Below, piece after piece: positions 35,541-45,753 of a stretch of DNA of 46,577 nucleotides. A program made the translations under genes and the position numbers. How positions within the stretch are numbered: the first letter of the stretch is position 1; each line of letters opens with the position of its first letter. Under the pieces are notes generated by a model that was given only the letters and a program-made list of their open reading frames with translations, was not told the origin of the DNA and ran no database searches. Source of the DNA: Saccoglossus kowalevskii (Eukaryota > Hemichordata > Enteropneusta > Harrimaniidae); contig NW_003122907.1 in the NCBI RefSeq assembly GCF_000003605.2, positions 245,410 through 291,986 of the forward strand, read 5' to 3'.

Positions 35541-35640
35541 CCCCCGCCCCCTAGGGCGGTTATACAACGAGATATTGCACAATTCACGTCATGTATGTAC
35601 GAGCCGCAGGCAATTGCATATATGAAGTGAATTGTGAAAT
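35541..35640. repeat. Palindromic insert with two hairpins
   Basis: CCGCCC-ccta-GGGCGG (35544-35559) is followed by a longer hairpin: CACAATTCAC (35578-35587) pairs with GTGAATTGTG (35627-35636), and the inner TCATGTATG/CATATATGA pairs with one mismatch. It stands exactly where LNR exon 8 flank gives way to linker-module sequence and is absent from the other copies. It could be a small foldback element; class unknown. Confidence 0.6.
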
Positions 35641-36866
35641 AACATGCCGGGACAACGATTCTGTATTAGGAGTTACCTGACACACTTTTGTTTGATGAAT
35701 TATTGTTTATGTGATTTTCTCGAACCGAAAATACAACAGATGTTTTTTAAAATAGATTTTCGTTTGCAATCACGCGACCCTGCGTGCATGATGTTCGCAT
35801 CTATGCTCTTGAAGCTTTTATCACTACAACAGTGTCACTAAGAGAACCCCATGCAGCGACGGGTACGCACTCCTGGATGAGTTTGTAATTGGATTAAAAT
35901 TTTGCACATAATTTGTGTTGTCATGATTTTATCAGTTGTCAGCGTAGGCGCAATCCTGTCAGTAATAGTTCAACATATTGTGTGCTGCTATCTGAATACG
36001 TATTTGTACATTCACCAGCCATCGAAGAATGTGTTTGCGTGGTTCTTTCTACATGCATATGCCATTATATTGGAATGTTACTGTGATTAACATTGGCTGA
36101 GAAGTATATCGTGATTCATTCTATTTTAACGTGGCTGACTTAAATATGAACTGCTTGATTTAAATTGATATGTGACCAATGTGTGTATCAACACACCTGA
36201 CATTGATCAGACCATTTTACCACTTTCAGTCAAGTGACCCATAGTTCAAGTCATTCGAGTTATACCTGTTATACCACACTGTGCCTGATGTTCTACCTAT
36301 ACATTCTATTTCTTAACCAACACTTGTCTTCGAATTGGTGTGTTTCTTACTTCCTTACATCTTACTTTTCTAGTAAATCACGTTTGCTTGTTAATTGTTT
36401 CAGACAAAAGAGCGAAGAACGTTGTGCAGTGTACAATTTTCTAAATCTACACATTATATTTTTTGCCTTAAATTAAACCCAACATGGATTTGAGGCGATA
36501 TAGCTTATGTAGTGTGTCATTACTTTGAGAAAAGTTTATCTCATTAATATTAACAGAACATGGACGACATAGCGAAGAATTGTTAGTTGACAACTATATT
36601 TTTATTTCAAGTCTGTAATATGCGCTTTCATATTTTTTACTACATTTTCACTGATGCGTGTGTAATTCTAGCATAGTGTGGTACTATTGGTGTTTCAAAA
36701 CATTTTCTTTAGTTTAATCTGTTGGTGCTTGGAAGGGGATTTTGGTGACATGTTTCCATACACATCATCATTAAATGTAGTTTGGTTAGCCAGATGGTCA
36801 ACGCAGGTGGAAACCTGAAATCAAAATTATTCAAATGTGTATGTTAATAATAATAATAATTTCCAG
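35641..36866 (+). other. Intron between LNR exons 8 and 9
   Basis: Noncoding, matching 30,030-30,930 and then the sequence typical before an LNR exon, with an AAT tract near the acceptor. ORFs at 35644-35841, 35902-36090 and 36234-36476 are not supported. Confidence 0.5.
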
Positions 36867-37787
36867 CTATATGCAATTGGCACAGTGCAATGCCTGCTTA
36901 TTGCAACTGAGAGGGCAACACACATAACCTACACTGGACAGGGGGTTCTTTCACTGCTAAACAAGACAACAGTACTGGAAATGAAATACACATACACCAA
37001 AATATCGAGTTAAAGGAGGGTTATAATACCTCTCAAAATAAAGCACAAACAAAACAATGAATAAAGTGACTAAAATAAGGGATTGCCGATGGAAATGTAC
37101 ATTGATGATAACTCACAGTTTCAGTATATAGAAATAGTTGGTTTCTGTAACACAATGACGAAGAAATACAGAATTCTTGCTTGCAGAGGAACGCTTTTAT
37201 TCTGGAGGGCACCCCTGAAAGCAGGAGTTTGCAGAGCAGTTCATACAAGTCTCACAGAATGACGGTTGAAGCCTGTATCACTTGTCCCACAATATCGCAG
37301 CAGCTACACACAGGATACACAGTAGAAATGATGGGCCCCAACTGTCTCCGTGTAGCCTATTTATACGCCTAAATGACCCAGATTCAGTGACATTACCTGG
37401 ATTTCCAAAATGAGCCTTTCAGGGTGTGTTTTTGCTAGCAGCTGTCTCACGTACGCAATTGAGTTGATCATGAAAGTCTTTTGTTATGGAAATCACAAGC
37501 ACATCTGGTAGATTCTACAGCCTTTCCACAGTGGTAAACAAGTATAACCTGTCAATCACTTTTATGACCGTTATCAGACGGCAATGCACACATATTCTTC
37601 TCATGATTCCGCGAACACTTCTATTTGCAGGGTTTGTGATATTATGACAAAAACATAGAATGAAGGATTCTGACAACAATAATGATAGTTACTATCCAGC
37701 TGATGGTTATTGTGATGATGATGGTGATAATTCCCAATATTAACTTTGTGAATTTGGCTCATTCTGGAACCGCTTCAGAAATGACAA
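36867..37787 (+). pseudogene. LNR-like exon 9, split by an insertion
   Basis: The exon starts normally after ttccag (36867) but breaks after tatatgcaat (36877) and resumes at caataatgatagttac (37677). The distal half has a Cys-to-Ser change (NDS), an extra D codon, a TAA stop after NSQY, and a deletion removing the second half of SDCEDCGIR. A donor-like GT follows at 37788. It cannot encode a folded module. Confidence 0.8.
36878..37676 (+). mobile_element. About 800-bp element inserted in LNR exon 9
   Basis: The insert begins tggcacagtgcaatgcctgc and ends ggattctgacaa. It is flanked by CAAT (36874-36877 and 37677-37680), a possible 4-bp target duplication. It matches 8425-8670 and then 7690-8265. 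TIRs are weak at best (ttggcacag vs ttgtcagaa) and it has no plausible coding frame, so it is a nonautonomous element of unknown class. Confidence 0.7.
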
Positions 37788-38500
37788 GTAACAAATAAAA
37801 TTGTTCCAGTGTTATATAAAAATAATAACATGTGATTTTGACGGCAATATTTCGATACGCCGGAGATAAGCTACATTTTTCTTCATAATCGGCGTGCATC
37901 TATTAGGGAACTTTCTGATTTATTACCGTGCAATTCTCATACTCACATGCTTATAATCAGTAAACGCACTCCACAATTACCTATATGTATATCCATATTT
38001 ATATATGTGTATACCAATTAGTACAAAAGACCTATCAATGAGACATTTTAAACATTGATCTCATTGTAAAATCGAAAAAAGGTAGATTATGATTTTGGTC
38101 GTTAAAACAGGTGGGATTTATGTTCCTTTAGTATTGATAAACATAGAAAAGGCAGGATTTGAATAAAATTATGTAATTCGGATTAAAATACCCATTTCTA
38201 GAAAATGCACGTATTGCAATGACACGTTTAGTGCCACATGATATGTATTATATTGAACAATGAGCAAATGACAAAGCGTACAACATACCATTTTGTGAAT
38301 AATCTTTATCTCAGTCCTGTGCATTACAAGTTTGTAATTGCAATTGTTAATATGATTTTTCTGACTGAGATCATACAAATGTGGTCATCATCTCATAACA
38401 TACTATAGGATAGGCTACATATTTATTTGCGTGTTGTGTACCGTTTTTGTTTTCTTCTTTCACAAGTATGAATTTGTTTTGGTGTTGTTTTTCGTTGCAG
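37788..38500 (+). other. Intron before short linker exon
   Basis: Noncoding. Linker module copy C begins near 37,917 (ctgatttattaccgt). Confidence 0.5.
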
Positions 38501-38527
38501 TTACTGGAATTACAACTCCCATTTCAG
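38501..38527 (+). CDS. Short linker exon VTGITTPIS
   Basis: Acceptor gttgcag, 27 nt (9 codons, phase 1-1), donor gtatca. It is the exon at 33673-33741 with 42 nt removed in frame. At this length it could be skipped by the splicing machinery; skipping would not shift the frame. Confidence 0.5.
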
Positions 38528-39095
38528 GTATCAATTTTGGTTTGTATGCTTTTACATTATCATTATTATGAAAGCAATCTTTTGAGGTTAATAACATAAT
38601 AAACATGTAAACAAATCATATTAACTATGGGCTTGCTACCGATAATCTGTATGGGGAATGCCTATAAACTAGCATAATTTATTCACTTAGAATCATTTGA
38701 TGTAATGAATTACATCAGTTCTTCTATTTTTCAATGTTTTGACATTTATAAAACATCGCTTTATTTAATTAACCTAATCATTATTAGTGGCTGTGTTGTA
38801 ATTTCAATACGTAGCTTTTAGACTTAGCACTATACCTATAGAACAAAACCTCGGGTTTAGAATTATAGAATACAGTCAATTTGAATTCATTGCAAATTTG
38901 TCTGTCGCAAAAATAAGCCTAAAATGGTCTAATTGTTTTATTGTCGTTCCTGCGAGTATAACACAAGTATTTAAGAAAATCTAAAGTAAAAGTGAATCAT
39001 ATACAAATCTGCAAAGTTGCATGTATCAACAGTTCATGGTACATGTAATGCTCGAGAGATTATTGTTAAATATGTTTACCATCTTCTATATTCAG
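38528..39095 (+). other. Intron between short linker and Thr-rich exon 3
   Basis: Noncoding, matching 33,742-34,622 with deletions. Confidence 0.5.
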
Positions 39096-39161
39096 AGATG
39101 ACAAATACTTCTGAAGGCAATACATCATCGAGAACTACTGCTTCTACAAATACTGAATCAG
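39096..39161 (+). CDS. Thr-rich linker exon 3
   Basis: Acceptor attcag, 66 nt, phase 1-1, donor gtatgt. Its protein (EMTNTSEGNTSSRTTASTNT) appears the same as copy 1 although the DNA differs at some positions, which suggests the protein sequence is kept by selection or was recently homogenised. Confidence 0.7.
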
Positions 39162-39697
39162 GTATGTACCATGTCTTCGATTTTCGGCAACCATACTGAG
39201 CACGTGGGTACTTAAACTTCCCAGAAAGCAACAATGTGCAATTATTAACTACAACTGGTGTGGAGGAGATTCATGAAAATTGCTTGATGTGACAATTATT
39301 CACCACGGCACAGACATTGTCATACCAGTCGCATCTATGCTGTTGATGCTTTTTGCACAACAACAGTGTCACTTGGGGAACTCCAAGCACCGATGTGAAT
39401 GCACTCCTGGTTACGTTTCTAGTGTATTGAAAGTATGCACTTAATTTGTGTTGTCATGATTTTACTAGTCGTCAGCGCGGGCGCGATCCTGTCAGTAATA
39501 TTTCAACATATTGCGTGGTGATATCTGAATTTGCTTGTGTAATTCGCCAGCCATTAAACAGTGTATTTGCTTGGTTCTTCTTACATGAAGGTGCCATTAC
39601 GGTGGAAAGTTTGTGTGATTTACATAAACAGCAGTTTTTTAGATAGGTGGTCAACACAGGTGTAGATAATTACCGTAATAATAATAATTTTTTCCAG
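39162..39697 (+). other. Intron between Thr-rich exon 3 and LNR exon 10
   Basis: Noncoding, matching copy A and B flanks with a large internal deletion, and ending in an AAT tract. Confidence 0.5.
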
Positions 39698-39853
39698 CTA
39701 TATGCAATAATGATTGTCACTATCCTGCTGATGGTAATTGTGATGATGGTGGTGATAATTCCCACTCTTACCTATGTGAATTTGGTTCAGACTGTGAGGA
39801 TTGTGGCATACGCTTTGAACATTCCTATTCTGGAACCACTGAAGAAATGACAG
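39698..39853 (+). CDS. LNR-like exon 10
   Basis: Acceptor tttccag, 156 nt, phase 1-1, donor gtaaaa. Module: CNNDC, ADGNCDDGGDNS, CEFGSDCEDCGIRFEHS, tail GTTEEMT. All six cysteines and the acidic positions are kept. Confidence 0.8.
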
Positions 39854-41949
39854 GTAAAAATGAAATTGTTAATGAAACTGTTACATAAAAATAATGAAAC
39901 GTGATTTGTTAGGGCAATATTATGGTGTGTTGCCTGCCTTAAGAAGGTGATCATGACCATAACATTGATGATACCAGAGATAAGTGCATAGCAAAATGTC
40001 ATGCCATCTTTTCCTATCAGTCGCATCTTAGGGAACTCTCTGGTTTGTTTTATTGTTGAAAATTTTTAAAATTCACAAAACAATTTCAGACAAAGTATGT
40101 CCTGTCACTATAGAACTGAATGTACAACGTCCTTCTCATGATTCAGAGAGCAATTTTTCATGTGTCTTTGGATCAGCAAAGTAATGTAGAGGTCACTGTG
40201 CTGACTAAGAACGTCAATGACGAGGGAAGCAAAATAGGTGATTATACTTGCATGTATCTGGTGTGCAATGTACGTTCGGGTCGTCTATTTAATCATCATC
40301 TTATTGTATGTTTGTACAATAGAAGTCATATAACATCGGTACAGAGTGTGTAGAAAATCGTGTGATATTAATTAAAAAACACAATAAAACACAACTACAC
40401 TACTAAATAACTACAACTGAGGGGGTTCATGCAATTTTCCTAATGTGACAATTAATCATCGCGTCACAGCTGTTGTCATACCATGGATACAAATTTGTTT
40501 ATACCCCGAAGCTTACAGTTAATAATTGTATTGTCATCCCAGATAAAATACTAATGAGAAACAATTAACCGACTGTTGTCAATTTTGTCATAAATGCAAG
40601 TTTGTTGCAAAACCACACAATTGATCAAAATTATCTACGTTTTTGCCATTACAAGCTATGGCCATATGTTCTATACAAAATATCAAGTTGATCGGGTAAA
40701 CACTCTAAAGTAAAAAAATGCCCCAAATTATAGTAATTTTCCAGGAATCCAAGATCAATCACAAAATTATTTAATTTTTTCGTAAAACAGTTTAGCTTAT
40801 ACATGTTATATACAAAGTCATGCAGCCTCCTTTGCTTCATAATAGTCCAGCAGCCTGGCCCCTGAAACTCTTTAATTGTGAAGCAATGGATTTGTCTGTT
40901 GATTAAAAAAAATAATTAATACAGTATCATAAATGTCCATTTCTGTTTTAATTTAATTAATTTAATCTTTGATCAAGGTAGTCGGTTTGAGCACACATGA
41001 GGACCGAATGTCTTAAATTGTGGTCAGTTTTGCCAAAAAACAAAAATGGAGCCTAACCATGTGACGTATCGAATTTTTTTTGAAAGAGTACCATACGTGC
41101 TACATGCCAATTATAATCTGTATCAGTTTAAACACTCATGAAAAATATTTTTGACATTTTGCCTAAAATACAAGAAGGCGGTCAAACCACGTGCACGTGA
41201 CTAATCAAAATTCTGTTTTATCTGTCTGAATGATTTTGATATAAACACGCATGATCAATTTCAAAATAATCGTATGATTGTGGCATCAGTGAAAAAAATA
41301 TATTTCATTTAGAAGAAATCCAAAATGGCGACCAAACCACGTGAAAAGATTTGAAACAATAATGTGCTTCAGACATAGATGCTAAAACCCAATGTTCAGA
41401 TCAGTGTGTATGTATGTGTATATATATATGCCATAGAAGTGTTTGTCTAAGGGATTAGCTGACGGCCATTTGGATATTTTGTATTCCGAACATTGAAAAT
41501 ACTATTTTTATATGCTGAGGCTGCATCTCCTGACCAACTGAATTAACGAGTTAAATCAGACGGAAACTCACAGTGTTATAATAATGTAATATTATCTTTA
41601 TGTGACTATTGCTTCATTTTAGAATCGTAACACGGACTCGTTTTTCAGTATGACGTACTTATGTGTATTCCTATTTTTGACAGGCACTTTTTTACCCTCA
41701 CAGAATATGCAAACGTTACAAGACGTGCCTCAAAAAAGGAAAATTCTTTTATTTAATGTTGATGATATTCTTATCATGACCATTAGGACAGGTTATATAA
41801 CACATCACCACTGTCAATTTGCATATACAATGCCATATATTTATTGTAGTTTGGTTAACCTGTCATCAGGTGCCCACCAACAGTTAGAATAGAAATTATT
41901 ATTATTCTAAACAAATACCGTGATAATAATTTTACCTATTTATTTCCAG
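39854..41949 (+). other. Last intron of the plus gene
   Basis: Noncoding. It contains a partial linker-module flank (about 40,400-40,545) and three diverged repeats around 41,045, 41,180 and 41,325. ORFs at 40120-40353, 40649-40840 and 41650-41892 have no supporting features. Confidence 0.5.
41040..41350. repeat. Three diverged units with ACCACGTG core
   Basis: Similar phrases recur about every 140 nt: atggagcctaaccatgtgac (41,045), ggcggtcaaaccacgtg (41,183) and atggcgaccaaaccacgtg (41,324). Two of them contain a CACGTG palindrome, an E-box-like core. Function unknown. Confidence 0.5.
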
Positions 41950-42086
41950 GCATATGTAATAATGATTGTTTGTGGTTTGGTGACGGTGTATGTGATGACG
42001 GTGGTGTTAATTCTGCTTATGCCGATTGTGTTTATGGTTCAGACTGTGAAGATTGTGGCGTACGCTTTTATGAGTACCGTGGCTAG
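41950..42086 (+). CDS. LNR-like exon 11, terminal exon with stop
   Basis: Acceptor tttccag, phase 1 in. Module: CNNDC, GDGVCDDGGVNS, CVYGSDCEDCGVRFYEYRG and then TAG at 42084-42086. This is the most diverged intact module (CLWF after the second Cys, CVYG, GVR) and has no splice donor. The protein therefore ends about six residues after the last module, with no C-terminal membrane segment, which fits a type II topology. Confidence 0.78.
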
Positions 42087-42184
42087 AAATTTGTCAGCTA
42101 TTATTGGTATGGTTACTGGAAAACTAGAAGTAGGATTTAATGAACTGTATGTTGCATTATTGTGAAAATGCAACTGAATTTTAC

Positions 42185-42190
42185 AATAAA
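42185..42190 (+). terminator. AATAAA polyadenylation signal
   Basis: AATAAA lies about 100 nt after the stop codon of the terminal LNR exon, a usual distance for a short 3' UTR. The motif is common in AT-rich DNA, so position is the main support. Confidence 0.5.
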
Positions 42191-43555
42191 TGTATTCGTT
42201 TTAGCGCCTGTATTATTCAACGTTCAACAATATTTCACGTTGTATGCGTCACATGGGACCATTTCAAACACGACGCGATTCAACGTATGTCTTTATATTC
42301 AACAATGATAAACCTATCTAATAATTTATTACATAAACAAAAAAATGCAACTATCATTTTTCTATATGTCTCTATATGGTAAAATATGGGGGCCAGTTAG
42401 TTAATTATGCATCCTCTTACAAAAATCACTTATATGATTCTTATCTTTATGTACATCTTGTTCACTGATTAAACTTTGACATTAGTATGTCAGCTATTTT
42501 ACTTATGTTGCCACTCACATTTTCAAGACAGCGATAGAAGTGTTGCTTGCACTAGTGGTTGAAACAAAATGAATTAAATGTCAAACAATTGATTATAGTC
42601 AGAATGAATTACGAAACAATATCACCTTTTTAAATCAAGCAACTATTTATTACCGAACAAAGATTACTTCGTAGGTGTGTACAGATAAAAAGGCATTAAC
42701 TGTTTCAATACTATAAATATATATAAGTGGAATAAATGTGTGTACTAAAATTTTACAGAAATCATGTAGTCATTTTTGCAACAGCCCCAAAAAGCACAAT
42801 TACATATTTGAGAGACCCGCTTCTCTTACAAAGGAAGCAAGATCTGACGAAGATACATTGGTTCTTTAACGTGCATTGAAAGATATACCCAACACACAGA
42901 AACGAAAGTCTTCCATCTTATTTTTACAAACGTAAACTCCATGTTTTTGTCCTAGGAACAACGTGCTATATCCAGCCAGTCTATTCAAAAATACCAAGGC
43001 TCTGCGCACAAGAAATACAAATGCGTATGTATGTTATTCGCGTTGTGGAAAAGGTCATTATGTGCTGTGTACACTCAATACCATGCAATGGCCTTGTTCT
43101 TATAATTCAATTTTTCTCACAGTCGGTTCGACGTTCAATAGCGAACGCAGAAGGTTTTTTTCTTTTGTTGATTTGTACTTAAATGAGGTCATAGAACAAA
43201 TTCAGCTTGGTTGCCCAAATGACAACTTTAGGCAACTCTAGTAATTGGAATAATTCCAAAATGGCGTCCGAAATACCTCATTAGTAGTTGGAAAGTATTC
43301 AACAATTGTATAAGAGAAATAATAAAATTATTTTTGGATTTGCTCGTTCACCTCATGGCAACAAACTTGTTAGAAAGAATAAGAGGAACGGTTCAATAGA
43401 CAGTGATGCGTGAGCAAGGTCACATGATTTTTTTGCAGTAGGAGTTACTTTATATTGAGTGTTGTGCATTTATTGTCAGATTCTGGTTGTTTGTTGGTTA
43501 ACTTTTAAAGGTCGCCAAGTTGGATACTGTTGGTGAAGAGAAAATGATTTTCTGG
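42191..43555. other. Intergenic, no recognised feature
   Basis: AT-rich. A 92-codon ORF at 42963-43241 contains a few cysteines (YVCYSRCGKGHYVLC) but no splice signals, ATG context or known motif support it. Confidence 0.4.
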
Positions 43556-43960
43556 CAAAAATGATCACAGCTACTGGAGATGCACATGTTCCAAGCCGTA
43601 GAATCCAAGCCAGACATAGTATGCCGTCAGCATGATGGTTACTGGATTTCTGTCTCTGCTTGCAAGTTTGGTGAGCTGACTGCAATCAAGATTGACATGG
43701 GCGCTGTCAAGAGCAAGACCCTGTATGCTAGGCTTCTTTCTGAAAGGATTAACACCTTCCCTATTACTGTCTACAGATCAGACTACGTGGAATATATTTA
43801 CTATGCATATAGACTTGACTAGTATGAACAGGAAAAATAGAATTTGAAACACATGTGTGTCTTGGGTGTAGATGATCGAAGTCTCATTGATGCTGAGGTG
43901 GAGTACCCTCATCCACTAGCAGAGCGAGTACAGTCTCCCTATCAGTAGCCCCACCAAAAC
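43556..43960 (+). pseudogene. Unrecognised coding-like patch
   Basis: This patch is richer in G/C than its surroundings. An 80-codon frame (43580-43822) reads like protein, for example DGYWISVSACKFGELTAIKI and later ITVYRSDYVEY. A second stretch near 43,880 in another frame (DDRSLIDAEVEYPHP) reads similarly. The alternating strands and the late SDY loosely recall an RNase H-fold transposase, but I do not recognise a family. It is probably a remnant of a mobile element. Confidence 0.3.
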
Positions 43961-45753
43961 GGTGTATGTACTCAAAAAGCATATCAAAGATAACAAAGTC
44001 AGGTCAAGACTAGATATTGTAAAAATGTTTTCGCCAGCTAGTGATAATTGGTCAGCGTCGACAGATGTCTATGAGCAAGAACAATAGGCATATGATGGCA
44101 AGTGTGCTCAGTACCTTCAGGTCAAAGAGAATGTAACAATGTATAATAAGGACGATGTTGCGTGTGACAAGGTCACAAAGTCGGGTTAAATATTAACGTC
44201 AAAATACTTAACATAGTTAAAATACGCCGTCCAACTTAAAATAGTATCATTTCGTCAATTTTTAACTGGTTTTCATATGAACATTCATCGCTCAGATATT
44301 CATCCAGTATACTGTTAAGGGCAAGGGCATGTAGCACAGCCCAGTTTCAGACATTGTATGGTAAAGATGGAACAGTGCGATGGCACAGTACTGGATATAA
44401 ATGCATCTCGCCAAAATGTTTGCATACATTTCAGTAGTTGTGACACAACCTCATAGGAAAGATCGCTGCACTAAACACTTTGATTGACTTCCCCGGTTTG
44501 GGTGATGTCTTGTGTGAAGTGGGCACCACACAGGGCTCTCTGGTAGAAGCAGCAACACATATCATCGTTGCTCTTTGTGATCAGAAGCCATAAACATCCT
44601 TGCCTACAGCCCGTTTTACGATACAGCTCCCCCATTCGTGGTGCTGTCCTAACAACTTCCAACTTCAGCTCATTTGCATTTTATATTGTGGAAAGTAAAA
44701 GACCGCCAAGTCAAACCGAATTATTTGCCAATATAGCTTCACTTTGGATTGAAATTCAATGATAGCATCATAGTCATTTTCAGGGATAACACAGCTCCAC
44801 CAGAGCCGATGGGATTTGGTGCCATTGTAAGGCACGGGCCAAGAAGTGCAGCTCTAAAACATGTTGCTACGAAAAACATCCATGGTTATATATTTTAGCA
44901 AATTAAATAATAAACGAAAATGTGATTTAAGTGTTTTTCTGTATTCCATCACCAAAAGCTCAAAGATGACTTTATTCATCACCTGACATTGAACTCGAAT
45001 TGAAAGAAATAACACCTGGACCAAATTCTACATATCTAAAACCCATATAAAAAAAGTATTACACATCATTCTATGACCACTGGTCCAGTAGTTAAATGAC
45101 GCTCGATGGCCAAATTGAATTATGTAAGTTACCTGAGTACTGAACTCTCCAGGAACGGTGAAGGAAAGAATCGGTCAAAATTAGTTTAGCAAAATACCCC
45201 GCTTTGATAAAATATTTAATTTTCTCTTAATCATAACAAAAAAATACAATTCAATTTATAAATGGAAATCCAATGTGCACAGTGTCTAAACTTTAGAAAC
45301 TGATCTGCCTTAAAAATTAGTTTTAATATATTATCAATATTATTTCGTAGAATCGGATATTAAATGAAATGTGTGATGTTTAATATAGCATTTGTGGTTT
45401 AAAATAGAATTATTGGGATATATCATTCAACACGATATATACTGATTCAGACAAACACCGATAACGTTTGTAGCTTGGTGAGCAATGACTCTCAATCAAA
45501 CGCATAAACACACAAACAAACACAAACAAATTCAATACTTATTTATATCTCTAGCACGAAGTTTGGCACTTCAAACCCAAATTATTACGCCGTTATATGT
45601 GTGCACTAGAGGGCGTGATGCGTTGAACACTGTCTCCTGTCAGCTCCATTATTATCTACGATTTACTGGTTTATCCGTCAGATCTCCTATCCTAAAACAT
45701 TGTACGGTCATTTGTAAGTAATCTCTTTAGCTATCTGTCGGTTATATGAAACA
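43961..45753. other. Intergenic; 5' flank of the retrotransposon
   Basis: No gene recognised. The last few hundred bases probably include the 5' UTR of the element whose ORF1 starts at 45754, but its boundary cannot be placed. Confidence 0.35.

Larger units (their letters stand above)
33320..36470 (+). repeat. Linker module, copy B
   Basis: Homologous to 27,940-30,700 and 37,917-39,640. It carries a VTD-type linker exon, a Thr-rich exon and, placed inside it, LNR exon 8 (about 35,100-35,640). The module resumes right after a palindromic insert near 35,540-35,640. Edges approximate. Confidence 0.68.
37917..39640 (+). repeat. Linker module, copy C
   Basis: Homologous to copies A and B, with both linker exons present. 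The VTD-type exon is shortened and about 600 nt after the Thr-rich exon are missing compared with copy A. A further partial copy of the flank appears at about 40,400-40,545. Confidence 0.68.
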
